A DNA stretch of 37,569 nucleotides from UBA1227 sp045599345. GTDB taxonomy: Bacteria > Bacillota > Clostridia > Oscillospirales > Acutalibacteraceae. Below, piece after piece: positions 6,801 through 15,795 of the stretch. The position numbers and the translations under genes are program-made. Every line of letters begins with the position of its first letter. Position 1 is the stretch's first letter. Below the pieces are notes generated by a model that was given only the letters and a program-made list of their open reading frames with translations, had not been told where the DNA came from and did not search any database. The stretch lies in the NCBI GenBank assembly GCA_045599345.1, contig JAZRVV010000044.1, positions 1 through 37,569 of the forward strand. Direction: 5' to 3'.

Positions 6801-8423
6801 ATGGCTGATGCTGCGGTTTCAACTGAAGTAGTTGAAGATAAAAAAGAGAAGAAAGCGCGTGATAGGAAAGTGGTCCGCACTTCTGGTATCGCTAGACGTT
6901 GGATTCTTAATACTGCGCTTGTAGTTGTAGTAATTCTCATCGTCTTTGTTGTTATGTTCCTCGTAATTGTTCAAAACTATTACCAAACAACAGTAGAAAC
7001 TAAACTTACATCTCAGTATTCAAATTCAGTTGCGAATTTCTTCTCGCAGTATACGGGTACAACGAGTGAACGTTTTGAGGCAGGAGCTCGTGAGTATGTC
7101 GTTAATTTCTCTCAAAAGGACATAATGGAAGTCTGGGTAATCGATGCGGATGGTAATGTGGTAATTTCATCATCTGGATTTGATGTGGAGAGACAGGGCA
7201 TACCTGATTTTGAAAAAGCTTTAAAGAGTGAGTCACGTACAGCATCTTACTCTGGCAAGAATTTAAATGGCGAGTCGATTCGCTCGCAGACATATCTCTT
7301 GCCAACATCAAATGGTGAGGAAACTGGTGCTGTAAGGTACATAATTTCAATGGAGAATATCAATAGCCAACAGGTTAAACTCCTCATTTTGATATTCTTT
7401 GTATTTATAATTTTTGTTCTTCTCATTTTCGTTTCAGGACTCTTCTTTATCGATTCAATTATCAAGCCTGTTAATGAGATTAATGAGATAGCAACTAAAA
7501 TTGCAGAAGGCGACCTTAGCGCTCGTGCGCCTCCACAGCGCTATAACGATGAGATTTCAGAACTCTGTGGTAGTATCAACTATATGGCAGAGGAGATAAG
7601 TTCATCTGACAAGATGAAGAATGACTTTATTTCAACAGTTTCTCATGAGATGAAAACTCCACTTACAGCAATCAAGGGCTGGGGCGAAACCCTCCTTGAT
7701 ATGGGAGATTCCGACCCAGAGCTTACAAGGCGTGGAATAGAGGTAATTATTAATGAGTCAGGACGCCTTACAGGCGTTGTTAACGACCTCCTTGATTTGT
7801 CCCGCATAGTAAACGGTCGTATGATTCTCAGAACAGACAAAATAGACGTTTTAGCAGAACTTGATGAAACTATATTTGTTTTCAAAGATAGGTCCATGCG
7901 TGAGGGCATAGAGCTTATTTACAATGCCCCTCATAATCCAGCACCAATGGTTGGTGACGCAGACAGGATAAAGCAAGTATTTGTTAACGTCCTTGATAAC
8001 GCATTCAAGTACACCGAACAGGGCGGCCGAGTATCTGTATCGGTTGTAATTAATCCAATAGAGCCAGAGGCACCGCTTTTGGAGGAAGAAAAGCCGATGG
8101 CAAATCTTGTTGTCCTTGTTGAGGACACAGGCTGTGGTATTTCCGAGGAGGATTTGCCACGTGTTAAGCAAAAGTTCTATAAATCAAACATTTCGGTAAA
8201 GGGTAGTGGTATCGGTCTTGCTGTTTGCGATGAAATCGTAGGCATGCATGGTGGTACACTTGAAATTGCATCAGAGCTTGGCGTAGGTACAAGCGTTACA
8301 ATTACATTCCCAATTGAGTATGTTAAACTCGTAGACGATCTTGAAATACCAGAGGAAACGGTATCAGAAACAAATGAAATAATTGCAGAGGAAGGTGAAG
8401 CAGATGTCAGCTCAGACGCGTAA
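6801..8423 (+). CDS. Sensor histidine kinase
   Basis: 540 residues. A charged cytosolic N-terminus (1-33) precedes TM1 (about 36-58), an extracellular sensor region of about 130 residues, TM2 (about 192-217), a HAMP domain (218-270), and HisKA with phospho-acceptor H282 in TVSHEMKTPLTA. The HATPase_c domain carries an N-box (NVLDNAFKY) and G-boxes DTGCGI and KGSGIGLAV. An acidic C-terminal tail follows. Two ATGs are possible; 6801 has the better distance from AGGAGG than 6798. It is paired with the response regulator just upstream. The 3' end overlaps the next gene by 20 bp. Confidence 0.94.
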   Translation: MADAAVSTEVVEDKKEKKARDRKVVRTSGIARRWILNTALVVVVILIVFVVMFLVIVQNYYQTTVETKLTSQYSNSVANFFSQYTGTTSERFEAGAREYVVNFSQKDIMEVWVIDADGNVVISSSGFDVERQGIPDFEKALKSESRTASYSGKNLNGESIRSQTYLLPTSNGEETGAVRYIISMENINSQQVKLLILIFFVFIIFVLLIFVSGLFFIDSIIKPVNEINEIATKIAEGDLSARAPPQRYNDEISELCGSINYMAEEISSSDKMKNDFISTVSHEMKTPLTAIKGWGETLLDMGDSDPELTRRGIEVIINESGRLTGVVNDLLDLSRIVNGRMILRTDKIDVLAELDETIFVFKDRSMREGIELIYNAPHNPAPMVGDADRIKQVFVNVLDNAFKYTEQGGRVSVSVVINPIEPEAPLLEEEKPMANLVVLVEDTGCGISEEDLPRVKQKFYKSNISVKGSGIGLAVCDEIVGMHGGTLEIASELGVGTSVTITFPIEYVKLVDDLEIPEETVSETNEIIAEEGEADVSSDA

Positions 8424-9372
8424 AACTATGATTGGTGGCCAGGCCCTAATCGAGGGTATTGTTATGCGCGGAAAGCACGTAGCTGCGATGGGTATCCGCC
8501 TTCCGAATGGTGATATCGATTTAGAAGAAAAACAACTCAAACCACTTCGTGACAAGTACAAAATTGCTGGCGTGCCTGTTATCCGTGGTGTAGTAAATTT
8601 CATTGAATCTATTGTCTTTGGATATAACTGCCTTATGGAGTCTGCTGAGAAGTCAGAACTTGAGGATATTGAGCCTGAAACCAAGTTCGAGAAATGGCTT
8701 GACGAGCGTGTTGGCGACAAGCTTATGACAATAATTGGTGTCATTTCGGCTGTACTCGGAGTTGCTCTCTCTCTTGCACTCTTTATGTATTTGCCAGCAC
8801 TTATCACTGACTTTTTTGATAACCATGTTTTTGGTGGTGGTATTGGCGCTCATAACCTCAAACCGCTCTCGGAGGGCATTATCAAGATAATTGTGTTTAT
8901 CATTTACATGTGGGCGGTAGCCCAAATGAAGGATATAAAGCGTGTGTTCATGTATCACGGTGCAGAGCACAAGACTATTTTCTGCTATGAAAATGGTCTT
9001 GAACTCACTGTGGAGAATGTAAGGAAGCAGATTAGATTCCATCCTCGCTGTGGCACAAGTTTTATGTTTGTGATGATGATACTTAGTATTTTCATCTCAA
9101 CAATTTTGGTTCTTATCTTCCCAGGACTTCGTGCAAACCGTATTATTTGGGTTATTGCAAAACTCCTCGTTTTGCCACTTGTTATGGGCATTGGATATGA
9201 ATTTATTAAGTATGCTGGACGCCATGATAACCTCTTTACTAGAATCTGTTCGGCTCCTGGACTTTGGATGCAACGCATTTCAACAGTTGAGCCTGATGAC
9301 GATATGATTGAGGTTGGTATAGCTGCGTTTAAATACGTGCTTGAGCACGATGAGGATCTTGATATCAAATGA
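8404..9372 (+). CDS. DUF1385 (YqhQ-like) membrane protein
   Basis: 322 residues with the family opening IGGQALIEGIVMRG, a central segment YHGAEHKTIFCYENG and RFHPRCGTSFMF, and several membrane helices (about 110-140, 160-180, 215-250). ATG 8404 is chosen over the frame opening at 8383 because it follows GAAGGTGAAG and begins the conserved domain. It overlaps the kinase gene by 20 bp and shares an ATGA junction with prmC. DUF1385-prmC-prfA order is common in Firmicutes. Biochemical function is not established. Confidence 0.9.
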   Translation: MSAQTRKTMIGGQALIEGIVMRGKHVAAMGIRLPNGDIDLEEKQLKPLRDKYKIAGVPVIRGVVNFIESIVFGYNCLMESAEKSELEDIEPETKFEKWLDERVGDKLMTIIGVISAVLGVALSLALFMYLPALITDFFDNHVFGGGIGAHNLKPLSEGIIKIIVFIIYMWAVAQMKDIKRVFMYHGAEHKTIFCYENGLELTVENVRKQIRFHPRCGTSFMFVMMILSIFISTILVLIFPGLRANRIIWVIAKLLVLPLVMGIGYEFIKYAGRHDNLFTRICSAPGLWMQRISTVEPDDDMIEVGIAAFKYVLEHDEDLDIK

Positions 9373-10262
9373 CAGAAACAGCCGTAATTGAATTACTCAA
9401 ACAGCATATTGATGAACTTGACGCTCCCGTGGATGCACGGGAGCTTATTCGCTTTTCAAATGGAGATGAAGAAAAGCTAAAAGAGTGCATAGCAAGGCGC
9501 ATTTCAGGCGAGCCGCTACAATATATTATTGGCGAGTGGGACTTTTATAATTGCAACTTTAGAGTGGGCGAGGGGGTTTTGATTCCGCGCCCAGAAACCG
9601 AGCTTTTGGTTGACACGGCGCTCGACTTTCTTGCGGAGAATTTTTCGCAGGATGGCGATGATGCAACGAGCATGATTTACAAGGTCGTGTACGGTACGCG
9701 CGTTCGCGGAGAGTACGTTTTGCCAAACGAAGGGTACGGCGTCGCGCGCGTTTTGGACCTCTGTTCAGGCTCTGGTTGCATCGCCATTTCTATTGCGAAA
9801 AATTTCGCAAATTCGAAAGTCTTCGCCATCGAAAAAAGCTCGCAGGCATTTGAATTTTTAAAACAGAATGTGGCCTTAAATCGTGTTAAAAATGTGGTGC
9901 CATTTAATGATGATATTGTCACTGGATGTCAGAATTTACTTGGTGATTCCAAAGGACAATTTGACCTCATTGTATCGAATCCACCGTATGTAAAATCAGC
10001 TGAATGTGATGAGCTCCAGCGAGAGGTTTTAAAGGAGCCAAGAATGGCCCTGGATGGAGGAGAGGATGGCCTTGATTTCTATCGCGTGATTGCAAAGCGC
10101 TGGCTCCCACTGCTTAGGAGTGGAGGAATGCTGATTATGGAGTGTGGCGAGGACCAAGCTGTAGCGATAGAAGAAATCCTAAGCGCCACATCTTGTGGTC
10201 AAACCTTTATTCTTGACGATTTTGCTGGAATATCTAGGGTAGTGGGGATAAAAATGTATTAA
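9369..10262 (+). CDS. prmC: Release factor glutamine methyltransferase PrmC
   Basis: N5-methylates the glutamine of the GGQ motif in peptide-chain release factors, using SAM. At 297 residues it is slightly long. The N-terminal helical domain carries GEPLQYIIGEWDFY, followed by the RPETELLVD segment, the SAM motif DLCSGSG (130-136) and catalytic NPPY (204-207). An insertion of roughly 30 residues (about 94-125) lies before the SAM motif; its DNA (about 9600-9830) is visibly richer in GCG/CGC than its surroundings. prfA is not adjacent downstream, unlike many Firmicutes. It is coupled to the DUF1385 gene by ATGA. Confidence 0.94.
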   Translation: MTETAVIELLKQHIDELDAPVDARELIRFSNGDEEKLKECIARRISGEPLQYIIGEWDFYNCNFRVGEGVLIPRPETELLVDTALDFLAENFSQDGDDATSMIYKVVYGTRVRGEYVLPNEGYGVARVLDLCSGSGCIAISIAKNFANSKVFAIEKSSQAFEFLKQNVALNRVKNVVPFNDDIVTGCQNLLGDSKGQFDLIVSNPPYVKSAECDELQREVLKEPRMALDGGEDGLDFYRVIAKRWLPLLRSGGMLIMECGEDQAVAIEEILSATSCGQTFILDDFAGISRVVGIKMY

Positions 10263-10287
10263 ATTTGTAGAATTTACGTTAATTTCC

Positions 10288-10316
10288 TTGACGTCTCTAT
10301 TAAATTCTAGTATTCT
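10288..10316 (+). promoter_or_regulatory. Promoter of the site-2 protease-scpAB group
   Basis: -35 TTGACG (10288-10293), 17-bp spacer, -10 TATTCT (10311-10316) in an AT-rich gap of 109 bp between prmC and the protease gene. Confidence 0.65.
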
Positions 10317-10371
10317 TTTATGTGTGTAATTTTGATTATTAGTATTATTATAAGTAATTGAGGTGTAGAAG

Positions 10372-11049
10372 ATGCTATTGTCTGCTTTGTTTAGCGGCAA
10401 CGTTCTTACAATTGCAGTAACAGTAGTAGCTGCTATATTCCTAGTATTTGTTTCAATACCAATCCATGAGCTCGCTCATGCGTGGGTTGCATACAAGCTA
10501 GGTGATCATTCGGTTAAGGATCGCTTGACTTTGAACCCACTGGTTCACATCGATCCAGTTGGTGCTGTGATGATTGCACTTATTGGTTTCGGATGGGGTA
10601 GGCCTTGCCAGGTTGATCCATATGCCTTCAAGAATGAGAAGAAGGATATGGCCCTTGTTGCAGCAGCAGGTCCTGTTGCTAATCTACTTCTTGGCTGGCT
10701 CTTCATTTTCATTGAGACAATGATTACGGCCTTGGCTCCACACTTCACAGGTCTTGTGATTGGACAGGCAATAATCATCTTTTTCTCAACATGTGCTCAA
10801 ATTAGCATCTGGCTTGGCGTACTTAACCTTTTGCCAATTCCAATGTTTGATGGATTTACGGTTCTTCGTGCTTTCATCAGTTCTGAGACAGAGTACAAGA
10901 TAATGGCAAATTACCAGACAATTTCAATCGTCATTATCATCCTGCTCTTTAGCGGTATCATCACAAAACCAATCAGTCTTCTTGCTGATTTGATTATCGC
11001 TTTATTCTCTTTCCTTTCAGCGTTGCCATTCTCATTGTTTTTGAGGTGA
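10372..11049 (+). CDS. Site-2 protease family (M50) membrane metallopeptidase
   Basis: 225 residues, mostly membrane-embedded. The zinc motif HELAH (32-36) lies in the first helices, and the second active-site motif NLLPIPMFDG supplies the third ligand. There is no PDZ domain, so it belongs to the short clostridial/YwhC-like group. RBS TTGAGGTG. It lies directly before scpA, an arrangement frequent in clostridia. The substrate is unknown; regulated intramembrane proteolysis is the family role. Confidence 0.92.
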   Translation: MLLSALFSGNVLTIAVTVVAAIFLVFVSIPIHELAHAWVAYKLGDHSVKDRLTLNPLVHIDPVGAVMIALIGFGWGRPCQVDPYAFKNEKKDMALVAAAGPVANLLLGWLFIFIETMITALAPHFTGLVIGQAIIIFFSTCAQISIWLGVLNLLPIPMFDGFTVLRAFISSETEYKIMANYQTISIVIIILLFSGIITKPISLLADLIIALFSFLSALPFSLFLR

Positions 11050-11053
11050 CGTG

Positions 11054-11764
11054 ATGGAAAAGATTAATTATAAACTTGAGGTCTTTGAGGGACCAATGGA
11101 TTTGCTCCTCAGCCTCATTGCCAAGCACAAGCTTGATATCATGGATATCCCAATTGTCACTCTTGTTGATCAGTACACAGAATACGTACGAATGATGCAG
11201 GAATCTGACATGGAGGTTGCATCCGAGTTCTTGGAGATGGCTGCACGTCTTGTGTACATCAAGACAGTATCGCTCCTTCCAAAGCACGAGGAGGCAGACG
11301 AGCTCAAGGCTGAGCTCACCGGTGAACTTCTTGAGTATCGCGATTGCCAGATAATGGCAGGCAAACTCAAGGATGAGGCAAACGGCTTTGATTTCTTGAG
11401 TCGTAAGCCGGACGTAATTGACAGGGACAACACATACAAGCTTTTCCACGAGCCAGATGAATTATTCTCGGCATATATCGCGGCACTTGGCAAGGGCAAG
11501 CGCAAGCTTCCACCACCAGTGACATCATTTACCGAGATTGTTTCAAAAAAGATTGTTTCTGTTTCATCCAAGATTATTTTTATTCTTCGCCGCGCACTTC
11601 GCGGAGGCGATATGAATTTCAAATCACTTATTGAGGCATCAGAGTCACGCTCCGATATGGTAGCAACTTTCCTTGCAGTGCTTGAGCTTGTGAAAGCAAA
11701 GCGAATGACTGCAGAGGGCAGTGGTGACGAGATGAAACTCGTACTTAAGAATCAAAAGGATTAG
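11054..11764 (+). CDS. scpA: Segregation and condensation protein A
   Basis: 236 residues. Kleisin subunit that bridges SMC heads with ScpB in the bacterial condensin. The family opening NYKLEVFEGPMDLLLSLIAKH is clear, as is the C-terminal winged-helix part ending near FLAVLELVKAKRMT. ATG 11054 is preferred to GTG 11051 because the GAGGTGA site then has a better gap. It ends 11 bp before scpB. Confidence 0.96.
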   Translation: MEKINYKLEVFEGPMDLLLSLIAKHKLDIMDIPIVTLVDQYTEYVRMMQESDMEVASEFLEMAARLVYIKTVSLLPKHEEADELKAELTGELLEYRDCQIMAGKLKDEANGFDFLSRKPDVIDRDNTYKLFHEPDELFSAYIAALGKGKRKLPPPVTSFTEIVSKKIVSVSSKIIFILRRALRGGDMNFKSLIEASESRSDMVATFLAVLELVKAKRMTAEGSGDEMKLVLKNQKD

Positions 11765-11775
11765 GAGTTGAGAAC

Positions 11776-12357
11776 TTGAACGCCAAGACATTACAAGCTA
11801 GTGTAGAGGCAATACTCTTTGCGGCTGGGGATCCAGTACCAGTAACTAGGCTTGCAAACGCGCTCGAGATAGAGCCTGAACTTGCAGAGCAGGTTCTCCT
11901 AAACCTCAAAGCTGAGTACGATGAGCGCCAAGGTGGCATCTGCATTCTCCACTTAGGTGACAAGTTCCAGATGTGCACTCGTACCGAGTTTTCAAATGAG
12001 GTACGTACTGTACTTGAGATGCGACGCAACGTTCCACTTTCACAGGCAGCCTTCGAAGTACTTGCGGTTGTTGCATACAACCAACCAGTTACCAAATCAT
12101 TCGTTGAGCAAGTTCGTGGCGTTGACTGTTCAGGTGTTATTACGTCGCTTGATGAAAAGGGCCTTATCGAGGAGAAGGGTCGACTTGACCTTCCTGGTAA
12201 GCCAATTGTTTATGGTACAACAGAAGCGTTCTTACGCTGCTTTTGTATAGAATCGCTTGATGAGCTTCCTGCACTTCCGGGTACTGAAGAAGAACCGGAA
12301 ACAAGGGAAGACGAACCAGAGGTTTCGGACAACCCGGAATTAGAGGAAGAAAATTAA
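11776..12357 (+). CDS. scpB: Segregation and condensation protein B
   Basis: 193 residues starting at TTG 11776 after TTAGGAG. Two winged-helix domains are recognisable from SVEAILFAAGDPV, LSQAAFEVLAVVAYNQPVTK and DLPGKPIVYGTTEAFL. An acidic tail of about 25 residues follows. It works with ScpA and SMC in chromosome compaction and segregation. Confidence 0.96.
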   Translation: MNAKTLQASVEAILFAAGDPVPVTRLANALEIEPELAEQVLLNLKAEYDERQGGICILHLGDKFQMCTRTEFSNEVRTVLEMRRNVPLSQAAFEVLAVVAYNQPVTKSFVEQVRGVDCSGVITSLDEKGLIEEKGRLDLPGKPIVYGTTEAFLRCFCIESLDELPALPGTEEEPETREDEPEVSDNPELEEEN

Positions 12358-12405
12358 GCGAAGATAGTTATTCAAAATTAAATATTTAGGGGGAGGTGTT
12401 GATTA

Positions 12406-13395
12406 TTGGCATTTCTTAAGATTCTCTTTTTGATTATCGCTATCGTAATTGCCCTTGTGGTTTTGGTAGTTGGATTTATCCTCTTTGCCCTTTGGGTTAA
12501 AATCCAGGTCGGCTTTGAGTATGCGCCAAACACCAAAAAGTTGTGGTTTAAGTACGGTATAATCAAATTGAAAATTTACCCTGAGATGTTCTCTGAGAAG
12601 AAGAAGGCAAAACGTGCCAAGTTAATGGGCAGACTGAGAAGTATCTTTGGTCCTACAGCCAAGAAGGTTACAAACAAAGCAAAAGAGGTTGCAACTGAAA
12701 AGGTTGAGGAAACTAAGGAAAAGAAATCTGCTCAAAAGGATTTTGACACCGAGGTCTTTATTCGAGAGGAAGAAGCCCGTATTGCAACAGAGGAAGCAAG
12801 GCTCTCTGTAGAACTTCCAAAGGCAGAGGCTCAATATGAAGCCGCTGTCAAAGCAGAAGAGGAAGGTAAACCTTGGCCAGAAGTTGTAAATAAGAAGGAA
12901 GCATCCAAGATTGATGACATCAAGACATCAATAAAGGCGTACGACCTTCCAGGTACCTACGATAAGGTTAAGAGTTTCTTATCTGGATTCTCATTTGACT
13001 CAATTGTTGCACTTGTTGCATCACTTGGTAGTACAACTGGACACACTCTTGGTAAAGTAGCGAGAAAGATCAATATCAAACGCTTGAACATAGGACTTGT
13101 AATCGGCGGCGACGATGCAGCTGAGACAGCTCTTAAGTTCGGACGCATCGGTGCAGTACTTTATCCTGCACTCGGTAGGATAACCAATAGCCTCACAGTC
13201 GGCGACATCAGTCTCGACATGACACCAGATTATCTTGCCAACAAAAACAGTGGAGAAATTCACACCGTAATAGCTCTAAGACCTTTGACACTTGTAACAC
13301 CATTTATTGGTATGGTGCCAAAACTTGGTAAATCGGGCTTTGTTTTCTATCGTGATTACAAGAAAACAAAAAAAGCAAAAAAGGAAATGAACTAA
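12406..13395 (+). CDS. ytfI: DUF2953 protein (YtfI-like)
   Basis: 329 residues, start TTG 12406 after GGGGGAGGTG. One N-terminal membrane segment (about 4-29) leads into a basic region, then a glutamate/alanine-rich stretch likely helical (about 115-165), then the DUF2953 domain near the C-terminus (INIKRLNIGLVIGGDDAAETA...). It precedes ytfJ as in Bacillus. Function is unknown; association with sporulation is inferred from the partner gene. The symbol rests on family and neighbour, not on alignment. Confidence 0.8.
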   Translation: MAFLKILFLIIAIVIALVVLVVGFILFALWVKIQVGFEYAPNTKKLWFKYGIIKLKIYPEMFSEKKKAKRAKLMGRLRSIFGPTAKKVTNKAKEVATEKVEETKEKKSAQKDFDTEVFIREEEARIATEEARLSVELPKAEAQYEAAVKAEEEGKPWPEVVNKKEASKIDDIKTSIKAYDLPGTYDKVKSFLSGFSFDSIVALVASLGSTTGHTLGKVARKINIKRLNIGLVIGGDDAAETALKFGRIGAVLYPALGRITNSLTVGDISLDMTPDYLANKNSGEIHTVIALRPLTLVTPFIGMVPKLGKSGFVFYRDYKKTKKAKKEMN

Positions 13396-13418
13396 ATCAT
13401 TAAATAGAGGTGCTTAAA

Positions 13419-13784
13419 ATGAAAGAAACAGCAGCAGCAGGAATGCTCCAAACAACAATCGAAAAAGTTAAAGACATGATCGACGTTAGCACAATCATCG
13501 GTGATCCAGTATATACAGAGTCAGGTCTTACAATCATCCCTGTATCAAAGGTTACTTATGGTTTCGCAAGTGGCGGCACAGACTTCCCAACAAAGGGTTC
13601 TAAGGAGCTCTTCGGTGGCGCAGGCGGAGCTGGCGTTACAATCACACCAGTTGCTTTCCTTCTTATCCAGAACGGACAGGTAACACTTAAACACATCACA
13701 GCATATGACAATGCTGCAGAGAGAATGGTTAACCTTGTACCAGAGATGTTCGACAAGGTAACAGGTCTTATCAAAAAGGACTAA
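13419..13784 (+). CDS. ytfJ: GerW-family sporulation protein YtfJ
   Basis: 121 residues from ATG 13419, which follows AGAGGTG at 6 bp and is better than the upstream GTG 13410. The family core is visible: VIGDPVYTESG-like segment, TIIPVSKVTYGFASGG, FGGAGGAGVTITPVAFL, and a C-terminal amphipathic helix. The homologue in Bacillus localises to the spore and affects germination. Its presence suggests the organism descends from, or is, a spore former. It is the last gene before a terminator. Confidence 0.93.
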   Translation: MKETAAAGMLQTTIEKVKDMIDVSTIIGDPVYTESGLTIIPVSKVTYGFASGGTDFPTKGSKELFGGAGGAGVTITPVAFLLIQNGQVTLKHITAYDNAAERMVNLVPEMFDKVTGLIKKD

Positions 13785-13801
13785 TTACGGGCTAATATAT
13801 A

Positions 13802-13840
13802 GCGGGGCTGAGTATTCAGCCCCGCATTAGTCGTATTTTA
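13802..13840 (+). terminator. Terminator after ytfJ
   Basis: Perfect 10-bp GC-rich stem GCGGGGCTGA / TCAGCCCCGC (13802-13811/13816-13825), loop GTAT, then a modest T-rich stretch ending near 13840. It ends the protease-scpAB-ytfIJ group. Confidence 0.75.
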
Positions 13841-13868
13841 AGGGTACTTGACAGAAGGGATTTTTGGC

Positions 13869-14594
13869 ATGTCAGACGAAAAAATCAGATTGCAAAAGTA
13901 TATGGCGGATTGCGGAATTGCTAGCCGCCGCAAGTCAGAAGAGTTAATTGCCGCAGGCAAAGTCAAGGTCAACGGCAAGGTCGCACAGATAGGCGACAAG
14001 GTTGACCCAAGCAGTGATAAAGTAACTGTTTCGGGCGAGAAGATTTCTGCCGAAACAGATATGAAGTACATTATGCTTCACAAACCACGTGGATTTGTTA
14101 CCACGATGAGCGATGAACAGGGACGCCGCTGTGTTGCGGACTTGGTCGATGATGTCGGAGTAAGAGTATACCCAGTAGGTCGACTTGATAAGGACTCAGA
14201 GGGCCTTTTATTCTTAACAAACGACGGTGAATTTGCGAATAATATGACACATCCTTCAAAGCATGTGCCAAAGACATATAGGGTTACAGTAAGGCCTGCT
14301 ATAAATGAGGAAATCTTAAACAGGCTCACTACTGGAATAATGATTGACGGCAAGAAGACATTGCCTGCTGATATTCACGTAATATCAGAGGAAAAGAATC
14401 GTGTCGTTATGGAAATAGTTTTAATCGAAGGTCGTAACCGCCAGATTCGCAAGATGTGCGAAGAGTGCGGTCTCACTGTTGCACGACTTAAGCGTGTACA
14501 GATAGGACCAGTAAAGCTCGGTATGTTGCCACAGGGCAAATGGCGCGAGCTCACGCCACAGGAACTCAAATCCTTAAAGCGTGCAATGAAATAG
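13869..14594 (+). CDS. rluB: RsuA/RluB-family pseudouridine synthase
   Basis: 241 residues. An N-terminal S4 RNA-binding domain (IRLQKYMADCGIASRRKSEELI) is followed by the catalytic domain with GRLDKDSEGLL (104-114, catalytic D107) and RNRQIRKMCEECGL. ATG 13869 is used because it follows GAAGGGA and starts the domain; the frame also opens at TTG 13848. It probably converts uridine to pseudouridine in 23S rRNA (position 2605 region). RluB versus RsuA/RluE/F is not certain. In Firmicutes it often follows scpB closely, as here. Confidence 0.88.
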   Translation: MSDEKIRLQKYMADCGIASRRKSEELIAAGKVKVNGKVAQIGDKVDPSSDKVTVSGEKISAETDMKYIMLHKPRGFVTTMSDEQGRRCVADLVDDVGVRVYPVGRLDKDSEGLLFLTNDGEFANNMTHPSKHVPKTYRVTVRPAINEEILNRLTTGIMIDGKKTLPADIHVISEEKNRVVMEIVLIEGRNRQIRKMCEECGLTVARLKRVQIGPVKLGMLPQGKWRELTPQELKSLKRAMK

Positions 14595-14652
14595 GTAATT
14601 CGAGCCAGAGGTAGCTATGGCGCCCAGAGCTCTAATATAAGGAGAATTTAAT

Positions 14653-15531
14653 ATGGCAAGAAGCATGACAGGCTTTGGTCGTGCTCAAAGTGAGACGGAT
14701 ACACTCTTTGTATCAGTTGAACTCAAGAGCGTGAACCACAGGTACTTTGAGCTCTACTCAAGAGTACCAAGGACTTATGGCTTCCTTGACGAGAAAATCA
14801 AGACATACCTTCAAGGTCGTGTTGCACGAGGCAAGATTGAGTGCAACGTTACCATTGAAGCTATGAACTCTGATGATGTAGTAGTCAAGGTAAACCATTC
14901 GCTTGCAAAAGCGTATGTTGATGCACTCACAGACCTCTCTGAGACATACGGTCTCAAGAGCGACATTTCAGCATCAACACTCACTCGTTTCCCAGATGTC
15001 CTTTCTGTTCACAAGGAAGAGGCTGATGAGGATGCTATCTGGGAGGCCGTAAAAGGCGTCTTGGAAACAGCAACTGATAACTTTATTGCAATGCGCGAGC
15101 GCGAGGGCGTAAAGCTTCGCGATGATATCTGCGGTCGCGCTGATGCGATACTTGAAAAGGTTGCTTTCGTTGAGTCACGTTCACCAGAAACGGTGCGTGA
15201 GTACAACGAAAAGCTCAAGGCTCGTATCGCAGAACTTCTCGGCGACACAACGGTCGACGAGGCAAGACTTCTTCAAGAAGCAGCAATCTTTGCTGACAAA
15301 GTGGCAGTAGATGAGGAGACTGTAAGACTCCGCAGCCACATTGAACAGCTCAAGGATATGTTCAGTGCTGATGAAGCAATTGGTCGCAAGATGGATTTCC
15401 TTGTACAGGAAATCAACCGTGAGGCAAATACAATTGGTTCAAAGGCATCTGACTTTGAAATCAACAAGGTAGTTGTTGATATCAAAGCAGAAGTTGAGAA
15501 GATTAGAGAACAGGTTCAAAACATAGAATAG
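14653..15531 (+). CDS. YicC/YloC-family endoribonuclease
   Basis: 292 residues. The family opening MARSMTGFGRAQ and ELKSVNHRYFELYSRVPR are clear, and the C-terminal DUF1732 part has GRKMDFLVQEINREANTIGSKA. Family members are reported to be RNA endonucleases, in E. coli active on a small RNA. RBS AAGGAG. It starts the conserved clostridial operon yicC-remA-gmk-rpoZ-priA. A 58-bp gap separates it from the pseudouridine synthase. Confidence 0.95.
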   Translation: MARSMTGFGRAQSETDTLFVSVELKSVNHRYFELYSRVPRTYGFLDEKIKTYLQGRVARGKIECNVTIEAMNSDDVVVKVNHSLAKAYVDALTDLSETYGLKSDISASTLTRFPDVLSVHKEEADEDAIWEAVKGVLETATDNFIAMREREGVKLRDDICGRADAILEKVAFVESRSPETVREYNEKLKARIAELLGDTTVDEARLLQEAAIFADKVAVDEETVRLRSHIEQLKDMFSADEAIGRKMDFLVQEINREANTIGSKASDFEINKVVVDIKAEVEKIREQVQNIE

Positions 15532-15540
15532 GCGGATAGT

Positions 15541-15795
15541 ATGAAGCTTTTAAACATTGGTTTTGGTAACTCTGTAAATGCGGACCGCATCATTGCTATG
15601 GTCAGTCCGGATTCTGCACCGATAAAGAGAATAGTAGGAGATTGCAAGGAAAAGGGTACGCTTATCGATGCGTCCCAAGGTCGCAAGACTAGAACCGTAA
15701 TCATAATGGACAACGATCAAGTTGTTCTGTCATACCTCCAACCAGAAACTTTGACGGAGCGTATCAATGGAGAAGAGGAGGAAGAGGAAATATGA
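15541..15795 (+). CDS. remA: RemA-family regulator (DUF370)
   Basis: 84 residues with the family opening LLNIGFGNSVNADRIIAMVSPDSAPIKR and a poly-glutamate tail. In Bacillus subtilis RemA is a DNA-binding activator of extracellular matrix and osmoprotection operons. The conserved place before gmk supports the call. It may matter here because a matrix-type SipW locus lies about 13 kb downstream, but no direct link is visible. Confidence 0.93.
   Translation: MKLLNIGFGNSVNADRIIAMVSPDSAPIKRIVGDCKEKGTLIDASQGRKTRTVIIMDNDQVVLSYLQPETLTERINGEEEEEEI

Noticed and set aside
14595..14652. Regulatory RNA between rluB and the yicC-like gene
   Set aside because: Only weak, short pairings and no terminator or promoter could be seen in the 58-bp gap.
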